From Streptomyces sp. LUP47B (GTDB lineage Bacteria > Actinomycetota > Actinomycetes > Streptomycetales > Streptomycetaceae), in assembly GCF_001746295.1 (NCBI RefSeq), contig NZ_MJAH01000002.1, forward strand, positions 399,842-463,841: DNA of 64,000 bases, given 5' to 3'. Positions 1-8,615 of this stretch are shown piece by piece. The notes under the pieces are model-generated. The model had not been told where the DNA came from and ran no database searches. It saw only the letters and a program-made list of their open reading frames with translations. The translations under genes and the position numbers were made by a program. Position 1 is the first letter of the stretch; each line of letters opens with the position of its first letter.

Positions 1-16
1 TCATAACGCGTTATGA
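1..16. promoter_or_regulatory. Perfect 16-bp palindrome upstream of DUF475 gene
   Basis: TCATAACGCGTTATGA is a perfect inverted repeat at the very start of the window, 115 bases before the DUF475 gene. It is AT-richer than its surroundings, as dimeric repressor operators in Streptomyces often are. No regulator is identifiable, and the site may belong to a gene left of the window. Between it and the coding start I see no confident promoter or riboswitch. Confidence 0.35.
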
Positions 17-131
17 GCAAAAACCGGGGCCGGGTGGGGCTTCGAGGGCGCCCGACTACACTTCGCTTCAAAGTTTCGTAAAGCCGAGTGCGGCACGGGG
101 GAATCCCGTACACGTACGGATTGGGTAGCCA

Positions 132-1280
132 GTGGTTCTCAAAACCTTCGGCTGGTCGTTCGCGGTCACCGCGCTCGGCTTGGTCGCTGCGGTCCTCTAC
201 GGGGGGTGGGAGGGCTTCGGTGTGGTGGCGATCCTCTCCATCCTCGAGATCTCCCTGTCGTTCGACAACGCGGTGGTCAACGCCGGAATCCTGAAGAAGA
301 TGAACGCCTTCTGGCAGCGCATCTTCCTCACGGTCGGTGTCCTGATCGCCGTGTTCGGCATGCGGCTGGTCTTCCCCGTCGTGATCGTCGCGATCAGCGC
401 CAAGATGGGGCCCATCGAGGCGGTCGACCTCGCCCTCAACAACAAGGACCACTACCAGCAGCTGGTCACCGACGCGCACCCGGCGATCGCCGCGTTCGGT
501 GGCATGTTCCTGTTGATGATCTTCCTGGACTTCATCTTCGAGGACCGGGACATCAAGTGGCTGGCCTGGCTGGAGCGGCCGCTGGCCAAGCTCGGCAAGG
601 TCGACATGCTGTCGGTCTGCATCGCGCTGGTCGTCCTGCTGGTCACCGCGTTCACCTTCGCGACCCACGCCCACCAGCACGGCGGCGCGCATGTCGACAA
701 GGCGCAGACCGTCCTGATCTCCGGTATCGCGGGCCTGATCACCTACATGGTCGTCGGCGGTCTCTCCGGCTACTTCGAGGACAAGCTCGAGGAGGACGAG
801 GAACGCGAGCACGAGGAGGAGGAACAGGCCGAGCGGGAGGGCAAGCCCAAGTCGGCGGTCCTGATGGCCGGCCAGGCCGCGTTCTTCATGTTCCTCTACC
901 TCGAGGTCCTCGACGCCTCGTTCTCCTTCGACGGCGTGATCGGCGCGTTCGCCATCACCAACGACATCGTCCTGATGGCGCTGGGCCTCGGCATCGGCGC
1001 GATGTACGTCCGGTCGCTGACCGTGTACCTCGTCCGCCAGGGCACCCTCGACGACTACGTCTACCTGGAGCACGGCGCCCACTACGCGATCGGCGCCCTC
1101 GCGGTGATCCTGATGGTCACCATCCAGTACGAGATCCACGAGATCATCACCGGTCTCGTCGGTGTGCTCCTGATCGGCTGGTCCTTCCTGTCCTCCGTGC
1201 GCCGCAACAGGGCACTGGCGGCCGCCGAGGGAAAAGCCCAGGGCTCGGACGAGAAGACTGAGGTCTCGTCCGGGGTGTGA
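132..1280 (+). CDS. DUF475 / TerC-like integral membrane protein
   Basis: This is a polytopic membrane protein of 382 residues, full length for DUF475, a family related to TerC. It starts at GTG 132; the first residues already form a membrane segment. Two related acidic motifs lie in membrane context, SFDNAVVN near residues 43-50 and a matching SFDGVIGAF near 265. They suggest the internal duplication typical of TerC-like proteins, thought to handle metal ions (family knowledge). A long Glu-rich cytosolic loop lies near residues 215-240 and a charged tail follows the last helix. It sits next to two TerD-family genes, so a role in a Ter-type metal or envelope stress response is inferred. No Mn riboswitch signature is visible upstream. 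Substrate unknown. Confidence 0.93.
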   Translation: MVLKTFGWSFAVTALGLVAAVLYGGWEGFGVVAILSILEISLSFDNAVVNAGILKKMNAFWQRIFLTVGVLIAVFGMRLVFPVVIVAISAKMGPIEAVDLALNNKDHYQQLVTDAHPAIAAFGGMFLLMIFLDFIFEDRDIKWLAWLERPLAKLGKVDMLSVCIALVVLLVTAFTFATHAHQHGGAHVDKAQTVLISGIAGLITYMVVGGLSGYFEDKLEEDEEREHEEEEQAEREGKPKSAVLMAGQAAFFMFLYLEVLDASFSFDGVIGAFAITNDIVLMALGLGIGAMYVRSLTVYLVRQGTLDDYVYLEHGAHYAIGALAVILMVTIQYEIHEIITGLVGVLLIGWSFLSSVRRNRALAAAEGKAQGSDEKTEVSSGV

Positions 1281-1306
1281 CACCCTCCCTGGTGAGGAAC
1301 GCTCTG

Positions 1307-1344
1307 GGCGGGGCGGCCGGCCTCCGGCCGCCCCGCCGGTTTTC
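1307..1344 (+). terminator. Rho-independent terminator after DUF475 gene
   Basis: A perfect 14-bp GC stem (1307-1320 with 1324-1337) closes a 3-base CCT loop and is followed by GGTTTTC. It lies 26 bases after the stop codon and just before the TerD-family gene, so the two genes are probably separate transcription units or separated by attenuation. Confidence 0.8.
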
Positions 1345-1368
1345 TCCAAATTGAACATGGGGGCGGGA

Positions 1369-2106
1369 ATGGGCTTCTTGGACGGACTCCGGGGCGGCCG
1401 CGAGGTCGACTTCGACTCGGGCAGCGCGGCCAGCAACGCGATCGAACTGACCAAGCGGCACAACCGGGTCTCGCTCACCAAGCAGGGCGCGGCGACCGGG
1501 AACCTCCGCGTCAACCTGACCTGGCGGATGCGGACCTCCGACATCGGGGGCTCACAGCGGGAGTCGCTGCTGCGGCACCCCTTCAAGGCGCTCAAGCCGC
1601 CGGAGGTCCTCGGACACAGCCAGAGCATGGTCAACGTCGACCTCGACCTGGGGTGCCTGTACGAGCTGGCCGACGGCACGAAGGGTGTCGTCCAGCCCCT
1701 CGGCGGCCTCCTGGGGGACGTCAACGCGCCGCCGTACGTGAAGCTCAGCGGGGACGACCGGTTCGGGTCGGCGTCCGGCGAGACGATGTACGTCAACCTC
1801 GATCACCGCGACCAGATCAAGCGGCTGCTGGTCTTCGTGTACATCTACGACCAGACGCCGGCGTTCGACCGTACGCACGCCATCGTGACGCTGTACCCGA
1901 GCAACGGGCCGCGGATCGAGATAGGTCTCGACGAGCGGCACCCTCAGGCCCGGTCCTGCGCGGTCGTGATGATCGAGAACGTCAAGGGCGAGCTCATCGT
2001 GCGGCGTGAGGTGCAGTTCGTGTACGGGTTCCAGGGCGAGCTGGACCGGCTGTACGGGTGGGGGCTTCAGTGGGGGCGCGGGTACAAGGCGAAGGCGGAC
2101 AAGTGA
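1369..2106 (+). CDS. TerD family protein (tellurium-resistance/stress type)
   Basis: TerD-fold protein of about 245 residues. I chose ATG 1369 because GGGGGCGGGA directly precedes it and homologues I recall begin MGF-DGL; TTG 1351 and ATG 1357 are in-frame alternatives. The C-terminal two thirds carry the TerD signature: a GDDRFGSASGE segment resembling the Ca2+-binding loop of TerD/TerZ, then VFVYIYDQ and a closing FVYGFQGELDRLYGWG block. The N-terminal part (NAIELTKRHNRVSLTKQG) is typical of actinobacterial members. TerD proteins are cytosolic Ca2+-binding proteins associated with membrane stress (family knowledge). Its stop is 6 bp from the convergent second TerD gene. Confidence 0.92.
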   Translation: MGFLDGLRGGREVDFDSGSAASNAIELTKRHNRVSLTKQGAATGNLRVNLTWRMRTSDIGGSQRESLLRHPFKALKPPEVLGHSQSMVNVDLDLGCLYELADGTKGVVQPLGGLLGDVNAPPYVKLSGDDRFGSASGETMYVNLDHRDQIKRLLVFVYIYDQTPAFDRTHAIVTLYPSNGPRIEIGLDERHPQARSCAVVMIENVKGELIVRREVQFVYGFQGELDRLYGWGLQWGRGYKAKADK

Positions 2107-2112
2107 GGGCCG

Positions 2113-2910
2113 CTACCGTCCGATGAACTGCGGCCCCTGGGGAGGCATCCGGAACTCCGCGGCGGCCGGTACCGGAGCAGCCGGCGGCGGGTAGCCGTAA
2201 CCCGACGCCGCCACGGGGGCTGTCGCCGGAGTCGCCTGCTGCGGGTAGCCGTAGGCCGGCTGGGTGGGGACCGAGGTGGCCGACTGGGCCGCCTGCTCGG
2301 GAGGCAGGGGGAACGACGTGGCCTCGGGCTGGGCCGGTGTCTCCGGGGAGTCGGACTCGTCCACGACGATGCCGAAGTCAGTGGCCAGGCCCTGGAGGCC
2401 CTCCACATAGCCCTCGCCCAGGGCGCGGAACTTCCAGCCCTCGCCGCGGCGGTACAGCTCGCCGCAGATCAGGGCGGTCTCCTCGCCCGTCTCCGGCTTG
2501 ATGTCGAAGTAGAGCAGCGGCTTGCCGTCGGCGACCGAGGCGTCGTACAACAGGATGCGCAAGCCCTGCACGCGGCCGAACGTGGCGTTGTCCACCGACG
2601 CTTCGTCCACCGACGCGACCAGGAGGATCTGGCTGACGTCGGGCTCGACACCGGCCAGATCCGTCTGGATCGTGTCGGTGGGGCCCTCGGCGACGCGCTT
2701 CTTGCCGAGGAGCCAGACCTTCCCGGAGGGGTGCCGGGGCTGGTTGTAGAAGACGAAGTCCTCGTCGGATCGCACACGACCGTCGGGGCCGAGGAGGAGC
2801 GCCGAGGCATCGACGACCGGGACCCCCTGCCCGGGCGCCCAGCGCAGCACGGCGCGTACCGTGGTGGCTTCCAGCGGGACGTTCGATCCCTTCAGCATGG
2901 CGTGCGTCAT
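2113..2910 (-). CDS. TerD family protein with Tyr/Pro/Gln-rich tail
   Basis: A 265-residue protein. The N-terminal ~185 residues are a TerD domain: LKGSNVPL at the start, then [17 protein letters not shown] and [12 protein letters not shown] in the expected order. In the position of the acidic Ca2+ loop (GDNxTGxGxGDDE in classical TerD) it has [12 protein letters not shown], so most acidic ligands are missing. The last ~80 residues are low-complexity, with YGYPQQ and YGYPPP motifs, probably disordered. ATG 2910 and ATG 2898 are both possible starts. It is convergent with the neighbouring TerD gene and divergent from the lyase-led operon, sharing the 2911-3116 control region. Confidence 0.92.
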   Translation of the reverse strand: MTHAMLKGSNVPLEATTVRAVLRWAPGQGVPVVDASALLLGPDGRVRSDEDFVFYNQPRHPSGKVWLLGKKRVAEGPTDTIQTDLAGVEPDVSQILLVASVDEASVDNATFGRVQGLRILLYDASVADGKPLLYFDIKPETGEETALICGELYRRGEGWKFRALGEGYVEGLQGLATDFGIVVDESDSPETPAQPEATSFPLPPEQAAQSATSVPTQPAYGYPQQATPATAPVAASGYGYPPPAAPVPAAAEFRMPPQGPQFIGR

Positions 2911-3116
2911 GCGGTCATCCTGCCCTCTCGGTCCTGATCACGACAACGCGGGGGTGCGGGATACCGGTTCATGTCGTACCGGTGTCGACATGGCCGTGTT
3001 TGTCTGCGTTACCTGAAATTCATGCCCGGTGGGAACCTCGGACACGGGTACCTACGTACTATTACCGGCCACCTGTGAACCCTTCACGGGTGGCACAGCT
3101 ACCACGGGGGAGTCAT

Positions 3117-4280
3117 ATGCGGCATTTCGGGCACATCACCCCTGAGGTGCGTCAGCGCCTCTTCCACCAGGAGCCCTGCGAGTTCACCGCGGATTCCTCG
3201 GCCCGGCTGCTCTCCGCGGCGCTGGGCGCCACGCTCTACAGTCCGGCCACGCGGCCGCGGCTCGCCGACGACATCGTCAAGCAGACCGGACGCGGCGTGG
3301 TCTCGATGGTGCTGTGCCTGGAAGACTCGATCGGTGACGACGACGTCGCGGAGGGCGAGGAGAACCTCGTCCGGCAGTTCGCGGACCTCGCGGACCGGCA
3401 GGTGGACCCGCCACTGCTGTTCATCCGGGTCCGCCACCCCGAGCAGATCCCCGATCTCGTACGACGGCTCGGTTCCGCCGTCCGGCTGCTGTCCGGATTC
3501 GTGCTCCCGAAGTTCACCGAGGAACGCGGCATACCGTTCCTGGAGGCCCTCTCCGGCGCCGAGGTCGCGAGCGGCCACCGGCTGTTCGCCATGCCCGTGC
3601 TGGAGTCTCCGGAGCTGCTCTACCGGGAGACGCGCGTAGAGACCCTGGAGGGCATCGCGCGCGCGGTAGACAAGTACCGCGACCGGGTCCTGGCGCTGCG
3701 CCTCGGCGTCACCGACTTCTGCTCCTCCTACGGCCTGCGCCGCGCCCCCGACATGACCGCCTGGGACGTCCAGATCGTCGCCTCCGTGATCGCCGACGTG
3801 GTGAACATGCTGGGCCGCGCCGACGGCACCGGCTTCACCGTGACCGGACCGGTCTGGGAGTACTTCCGGGTCCAGGAGCGCATGTTCAAGCCGCAGCTGC
3901 GCCGCAGCCCCTTCCTGGAGGGACAGGCCGAGGAACTGCGCGAGGCGCTCATCGAGCACGCCATGGACGGCCTGCTGCGCGAGATCACCCTCGACCAGGC
4001 CAACGGCCTGCTCGGCAAGACCTGCATCCACCCCTCCCATGTGCTGCCCGTGCACGCACTGTCCGTGGTCAGCCATGAGGAATTCAGTGACGCGCAGGAC
4101 ATCCTGCGGCCCGAGCGCGGCGGCGGCGGGGTGCTGAGGTCGCAGTACACGAACAAAATGAATGAAGTGAAGCCGCATCGCGCCTGGGCCGAGCGGACGC
4201 TGCTGCGCGCCGAGGTCTTCGGGGTGGCCAACGAGGACATCGGCTTCGTGGAGCTGCTCGCCGCCGGAATCTCCGGCTGA
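3117..4280 (+). CDS. HpcH/HpaI aldolase / CitE-like lyase of the Ter module
   Basis: TIM-barrel protein of 387 residues in the CitE/HpcH-HpaI superfamily, whose members cleave or form C-C bonds next to an enolate using Mg2+. Seen here: the LCLEDSIGDDD motif (metal and substrate side), FIRVRHPEQ, VLPKF, a conserved Glu in AMPVLESPELL and GVTDFCSSYG. ATG 3117 follows GGGGGAG at ideal spacing; an upstream in-frame start exists but lacks a ribosome site. It is first in a plus-strand operon with the phosphoribosyltransferase and HAD genes and lies beside TerD genes. Lyases of this subgroup recur in the biosynthetic module of Ter systems (Anantharaman, Iyer and Aravind prediction). The actual substrate is unknown. 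Confidence 0.9.
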   Translation: MRHFGHITPEVRQRLFHQEPCEFTADSSARLLSAALGATLYSPATRPRLADDIVKQTGRGVVSMVLCLEDSIGDDDVAEGEENLVRQFADLADRQVDPPLLFIRVRHPEQIPDLVRRLGSAVRLLSGFVLPKFTEERGIPFLEALSGAEVASGHRLFAMPVLESPELLYRETRVETLEGIARAVDKYRDRVLALRLGVTDFCSSYGLRRAPDMTAWDVQIVASVIADVVNMLGRADGTGFTVTGPVWEYFRVQERMFKPQLRRSPFLEGQAEELREALIEHAMDGLLREITLDQANGLLGKTCIHPSHVLPVHALSVVSHEEFSDAQDILRPERGGGGVLRSQYTNKMNEVKPHRAWAERTLLRAEVFGVANEDIGFVELLAAGISG

Positions 4281-4304
4281 TCATTCGTGGACACCAAGGG
4301 ACGC

Positions 4305-6800
4305 ATGAACAAGGCAGTGAACGACGGGACGCCGGGCGAGGTCTGGTCGGGGACATGGGTCGCCGACCGGCTCGGCGTCGAACTCGTGGGCGACAGCCGG
4401 CTGACCGACCTGCTGGGACTGGCGCTGCGCCGCAACCCCAAGCGGGCCCATCTGCTGGTCTCCAACGTGCTGGGCAAGCACGTCCCGCAGTCGCCGTCGG
4501 TGGTCTACGGCCAGGGCTTCGCACTGGGCCGCAGGGTCCGCGACCTGCTGGGTGACGAGGAGGCGGCCCGCGCGGTCGTCCTCGGCTACGCGGAGACGGC
4601 GACAGGTCTTGGCCACGCCGTCGCCGACGGCATCGCCCTCGCCCCCTACCTCCACTCCACCCGCCGCCCGGTCCCCGGTGTGGCCCCCGCGGGCGGCTTC
4701 GAGGAGTCCCACTCCCACGCCACGAGCCATCTTCTGCTGCCGGAGGACCCGGCCCTGCTGGCCGGGGACGGCCCCCTGGTCCTCGTGGACGACGAGTTCT
4801 CGACGGGCAACACGGTCCTGAACACGATCAGGGATCTGCACGAGCGCTATCCGAGGGACCGGTACGTGGTGGTCGCCCTGGTGGACATGCGGTCGGAGGA
4901 GGATGCGGGCCGACTGGCGGCTTTCGCGCGGGAGATCGACGCGCGGGTGGACCTGGTGGCAGCGGCTTCGGGCACCGTAAAGCTGCCTGAAGGAGTCCTG
5001 GAGAAGGGGCAGGACCTTGTAGCGAGGTTCGAGTCCAACTCCCCAGGGGCGCGGGGCTGTGTTGAATCTGCGGCTACCGCCGCGTGGGCGCGACAAGCCC
5101 CCACGGACCCGCACCCGGCAATCAACCGCACAGACCTCTCGTGGCCCCGAGACCTCCCCGACGGCGGCCGTCACGGTTTCACCCCGGCGCACCGAATACG
5201 CCTGGACAACGCCCTCCCCGCAATGACCGCAAGGCTCGCCGAGGCGCTGCCTCAAGACGCGCACCACGTGCACATCCTCGGCTTCGAAGAGCTCATGTAC
5301 GCCCCCCTGCGACTCGCCCGGGAACTCGAACAGGTCGCCGCAGGCGTCGAGGTGACCTACTCCACCACCACCCGCTCCCCGGTGCTCGCCGTCGACGACC
5401 CCGGCTACGCCATCCGCAGCCGGATCGTCTTCCCCGCCCACGACACCCCCGCCGACGGCCCCGGCGACCGCTACGCGTACAACGTCGCCGGCGCCGGCTT
5501 CGACGCGATAGTCGCCGTGATCGACTCCACCGCCGACACCCCCGAACTGCACGCCCCCGACGGCCTCCTGGCCCAGCTCGCCGCGCACACCCGGCAGGTC
5601 GTCCTCGCCGTCGTCCCCAGTTACACCCCCGAAAGGCCCCCCATGCTCTCCGAGCCCCTCCGCGGCCCCGCCTTCTCCTCGTACGCCCCCGAGGAGGTCG
5701 GCTGGCTGCTCCAGGACCTCTCGGACGTCACGCTGGAGGCGCCGACCGAGGAGCGCGAGGAGGCCATCCAGAGCGGCGGCGCGCACTATGCGGAGTCGCT
5801 GCCGGTGGAGTACCAGCCGAGCGACCAGTACCAGGAGCTGTTCCGCACGGCCCTGAAGGAGTCCTCCGCGAGGCTCGCCCAGGCGGTCGGCGCGGTCACG
5901 GAGATCGTGCTCCAGGAGCGCTCGCCCCGTCCGGTCCTGGTCTCCCTCGCCCGTGCCGGCACCCCCATAGGTGTCCTGATGCGCCGCTGGGCCCAGTTCC
6001 GGCACGGCCTCGAACTGCCGCACTACGCCGTCTCGATCGTCCGGGGCCGCGGCATCGACGCCAACGCCCTGCGGTGGCTGGCCGCACACCACGACCCGGC
6101 CGACGTCGTGTTCGTCGACGGCTGGACCGGCAAGGGCGCGATCACGCGTGAACTGACGGAAGCGATAAAGCAGTTCGAGGCCGAGGGCGGTTCCGCCGGC
6201 TTCGACCCGGAGATCGCCGTACTCGCCGACCCGGGATCGTGCGTGAAGACGTACGGCACCCGTGAGGACTTCCTCATCCCCTCCGCGTGTCTCAACTCCA
6301 CGGTGTCCGGCCTGATTTCGCGCACGGTCCTGCGCGCGGACCTGGTCGGCCCGGACGACTTCCACGGCGCGAAGTTCTACCGCGAACTCGCCGGCGCGGA
6401 CGTGTCGGTGGACTTCCTGGACGCCGTCGCCGCCCGCTTCCCCGAGGTCGCCGAGGCGGTCGGCGCACAGGTCAAGGAGCTCCTCGCCGGCGACCGGGAG
6501 CCCACCTGGGAGGGCTGGGCGGCCGTCGAACGCATCAGCGAGGAGTACGGCATCCACGACGTCAACCTCGTCAAGCCGGGCGTCGGCGAGACCACCCGGG
6601 TGCTGCTGCGCCGGGTGCCCTGGAAGATCCTGGCGCGGGCCGGGGCGGGCGCCGACCTGGACCACGTACGCCTGTTGGCCGAGCAGAGAGGTGTCCCGGT
6701 GGAAGAGGTCGCCGAACTCCCGTACACCTGCGTGGGGTTGATCCACCCCAAGTACACGCGGGGCGCGACGGGCGCCGACGGCAGGGCGGTGACCCTCTGA
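4305..6800 (+). CDS. Fused PRTase_2-TRSP / PRTase_1 (StiP-like)-pelota protein
   Basis: Large cytosolic enzyme of 831 residues with two phosphoribosyltransferase-like halves. The first half has the PRPP-loop motif VLVDDEFSTGNT (near 158-170) followed by a TRSP-like region. The second half (from about 480) has VVFVDGWTGKGA (near 600), the degenerate PRPP loop of StiP-type proteins, once named cysteine proteases. The last ~65 residues (WKILARAGAGADLDHVR, AELPYTCVGLIHPKY) resemble the pelota/L7Ae RNA-binding domain. ATG 4305 has AAGGG 4 bases upstream; GTG 4287 is in frame without a site. Elsewhere the two halves are usually adjacent genes (recalled). It starts 24 bp after the lyase and ends overlapping the HAD start, so a shared pathway to a ribosylated, nucleoside-like product is inferred. 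Confidence 0.87.
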   Translation: MNKAVNDGTPGEVWSGTWVADRLGVELVGDSRLTDLLGLALRRNPKRAHLLVSNVLGKHVPQSPSVVYGQGFALGRRVRDLLGDEEAARAVVLGYAETATGLGHAVADGIALAPYLHSTRRPVPGVAPAGGFEESHSHATSHLLLPEDPALLAGDGPLVLVDDEFSTGNTVLNTIRDLHERYPRDRYVVVALVDMRSEEDAGRLAAFAREIDARVDLVAAASGTVKLPEGVLEKGQDLVARFESNSPGARGCVESAATAAWARQAPTDPHPAINRTDLSWPRDLPDGGRHGFTPAHRIRLDNALPAMTARLAEALPQDAHHVHILGFEELMYAPLRLARELEQVAAGVEVTYSTTTRSPVLAVDDPGYAIRSRIVFPAHDTPADGPGDRYAYNVAGAGFDAIVAVIDSTADTPELHAPDGLLAQLAAHTRQVVLAVVPSYTPERPPMLSEPLRGPAFSSYAPEEVGWLLQDLSDVTLEAPTEEREEAIQSGGAHYAESLPVEYQPSDQYQELFRTALKESSARLAQAVGAVTEIVLQERSPRPVLVSLARAGTPIGVLMRRWAQFRHGLELPHYAVSIVRGRGIDANALRWLAAHHDPADVVFVDGWTGKGAITRELTEAIKQFEAEGGSAGFDPEIAVLADPGSCVKTYGTREDFLIPSACLNSTVSGLISRTVLRADLVGPDDFHGAKFYRELAGADVSVDFLDAVAARFPEVAEAVGAQVKELLAGDREPTWEGWAAVERISEEYGIHDVNLVKPGVGETTRVLLRRVPWKILARAGAGADLDHVRLLAEQRGVPVEEVAELPYTCVGLIHPKYTRGATGADGRAVTL

Positions 6801-7630
6801 TGCCGGCTCAGGCTCAGGCTCCGGTGCTCGTGGCGAGCGACCTCGACCGCACGCTCATCTACTCCGCCGCCGCCCTGGCGCTCACCATGCCGGACGCGCG
6901 GGCGCCCCGGCTGCTTTGTGTCGAGGTGCACGAGAGCAGGCCGCTGTCGTACATGACGGAGACCGCGGCCGGGCTGCTCTCCGAGCTCGGGGACGCGGCG
7001 GTCTTCGTGCCGACGACGACCCGCACCCGCAAGCAGTACCAGCGCATCAACCTGCCGGGCCCCGCGCCCACTTACGCGATCTGCGCGAACGGTGGCCACC
7101 TGCTGGTCGACGGCGTCACCGACGTCGACTGGCACGCCCGGGTCACGGCCCGCCTCGCCGACGAGTGCGCGCCCCTGGAGGAGATCCGCGCGCACCTCCA
7201 GGAGACGGCCGATCCGCTGTGGGTCCGCAAGCACCGGATCGCCGAGGATCTCTTCGTCTACCTCGTCGTCGAGCGTGAACTGCTGCCCGAGGACTGGGTG
7301 AAGGAGCTCGCGGTGTGGGCCGAGAACCGCGGCTGGACGGTCTCCCTCCAGGGCCGCAAGATCTACGCCGTTCCCAAGCCGCTCACCAAGAGCGCGGCCA
7401 TGCGCGAGGTGGCCCGGCGCACCGGGGCCGCTCTGACGCTGGCCGCGGGTGACTCCCTGCTGGACGCCGACCTGCTCCTCGCGGCCGACCGGGGCTGGCG
7501 GCCCGGACACGGGGAGCTGGCGGACGTGGGCTGGACGGCTCCGGCGATCACCGCGCTGCCGGAGCGGGGTGTCGCGGCGGGGGAGCGGATCCTGCGCGAG
7601 TTCCTCAGGACGGTCCGGACACCTCAGTAG
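6800..7630 (+). CDS. HAD-superfamily phosphatase of the Ter module
   Basis: A 276-residue HAD hydrolase. Motif I is SDLDRTLIYS with the nucleophile and acid/base aspartates near the N-terminus. Motif II is FVPTTTRT, motif III the Lys in PLTKSAAM, and motif IV GDSLLDADLLL. The cap region between motifs II and III is of the Cof/sucrose-phosphatase type. The start overlaps the preceding stop (TGATG), indicating translational coupling with the phosphoribosyltransferase. It probably removes a phosphate from the pathway's ribosyl-phosphate intermediate (inference from module membership). The last 26 bases overlap the convergent DedA gene. Confidence 0.9.
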   Translation: MPAQAQAPVLVASDLDRTLIYSAAALALTMPDARAPRLLCVEVHESRPLSYMTETAAGLLSELGDAAVFVPTTTRTRKQYQRINLPGPAPTYAICANGGHLLVDGVTDVDWHARVTARLADECAPLEEIRAHLQETADPLWVRKHRIAEDLFVYLVVERELLPEDWVKELAVWAENRGWTVSLQGRKIYAVPKPLTKSAAMREVARRTGAALTLAAGDSLLDADLLLAADRGWRPGHGELADVGWTAPAITALPERGVAAGERILREFLRTVRTPQ

Positions 7631-8237
7631 GGCTCGGCCGGCCTCGCCGCAGCAGTCGTACGGCTGTGAAGGCCACGGCCGCGAGCGCGGCGACCGCGAG
7701 GACGACCTTCGAGTACGCGGACACCACGTCGGTGACCTGGGTCCAGTTGGCGCCCAGGGCGTGGCCCGCGAGGACGAACGCCGTGTTCCACAGGGCGCTG
7801 CCCAAGGTGGTCAGCGTCAGGAACACGGGCAGCGGCATGCGTTCGACGCCGGCCGGGACGGAGACGAGGCTGCGGAAGACCGGGATCATCCGGCCGAAGA
7901 AGACCGCCTTGGTGCCGTGCCGCAGGAACCAGGCCTCGGTCCGCTCGATGTCCGAGACCTTGACCAGGGGCAGCCGGGCCGCGAGCGCCATCGTGCGGTC
8001 CCGGCCGAGGAGCGCGCCGACGCCGTAGAGCGCGAGGGCGCCGATCACCGAGCCCGCCGTCGTCCACAGCAGCACGGCGACCAGGCTCATCCGGCCGGTG
8101 CTCGCCGCGAAGCCCGCCAGCGGCAGGATCGCCTCGCTCGGGATGGGCGGGAAGAGGTTCTCCAGGGCGATGGCGATCCCGGCACCGGGCGCGCCGAGCG
8201 TGTCCATGAGGCCGTTGACCCGGTCGATGGCTGACAT
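7605..8237 (-). CDS. DedA family membrane protein (VTT domain)
   Basis: A 210-residue polytopic membrane protein with the DedA/VTT core: an N-terminal re-entrant segment ENLFPPIPSEAILPLAG, then the signature FFGRMIPVFRSLVSVPAG near residues 110-130, and C-terminal helices ending in an RRG-rich tail. DedA proteins are needed for membrane homeostasis and are linked to undecaprenyl-phosphate or phospholipid recycling (family knowledge). It overlaps the 3-prime end of the HAD gene by 26 bp on the opposite strand. A second DedA paralogue lies at 29.2-29.8 kb. Confidence 0.93.
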   Translation of the reverse strand: MSAIDRVNGLMDTLGAPGAGIAIALENLFPPIPSEAILPLAGFAASTGRMSLVAVLLWTTAGSVIGALALYGVGALLGRDRTMALAARLPLVKVSDIERTEAWFLRHGTKAVFFGRMIPVFRSLVSVPAGVERMPLPVFLTLTTLGSALWNTAFVLAGHALGANWTQVTDVVSAYSKVVLAVAALAAVAFTAVRLLRRGRPSPTEVSGPS

Positions 8238-8288
8238 GGGCCCACGCTAGGAAGGCCGACCTGAAGGCTGCCTGAAGAGGTACGGCGG

Positions 8289-8513
8289 TCAGCCGCAGCA
8301 GCCTCCGCCGCAGCAGCCGCCCCCACCGCCGCCACCCGCCTGGGGCGCAGGGGCCGACGCGGACGCCGAGCCGCCCACCGCCACCGTCGACAGCAGCTTC
8401 ACCGTGTCGTCGTGGCCCGCCGGGCAGTCGGCGGGGGCGGAGGACTCGGCCATGGGACGGCTCAGTTCGAAGGTGTCGCCGCAGGTCCGGCAGCGGTACT
8501 CGTAGCGAGGCAT
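8289..8513 (-). CDS. FmdB-family zinc ribbon protein
   Basis: Small protein of 74 residues starting at ATG 8513; a GTG two codons earlier is less likely. The N-terminus MPRYEYRCRTCGDTFE begins a CxxC...C zinc ribbon completed by DCPAGHD, the FmdB/putative regulatory protein pattern. The C-terminus is a Gly run interrupted by paired cysteines (CCGGGCCG), common in actinobacterial members. Function unknown; regulatory or metal-binding roles have been proposed. It is divergent from the PhoD phosphatase. Confidence 0.9.
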   Translation of the reverse strand: MPRYEYRCRTCGDTFELSRPMAESSAPADCPAGHDDTVKLLSTVAVGGSASASAPAPQAGGGGGGGCCGGGCCG

Positions 8514-8615
8514 GAGCACAGGTTAACCGGCGTCCCGGCGGGGTGCCCGAATTATGATCTTTGTCCGGTTAGCATACGGGGGTTCTCTGCCGTCGATCAA
8601 CAGTGGGGGGACCCC

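Noticed and set aside
1..131. yybP-ykoY riboswitch before the TerC-like gene
   Set aside because: Expected for some TerC genes, but GGGGAGTAG and GAGACCTT elements are not present here.
3075..3087. GTGAACCCTTCAC as a PhoP box
   Set aside because: Only one GTTCAC-like half is present and the direct-repeat pattern required for PhoP boxes is missing.
2982..3116. Upstream extension of the lyase gene
   Set aside because: No ribosome site, non-homologous composition; ATG 3117 has an ideal GGGGGAG site.
4281..6746. Long open frame of 821 codons on the minus strand opposite the phosphoribosyltransferase gene
   Set aside because: It is the GC-bias shadow of the plus-strand gene: biased Arg/Gly/Ala/Pro composition and no motifs, while the plus strand has clear domains.
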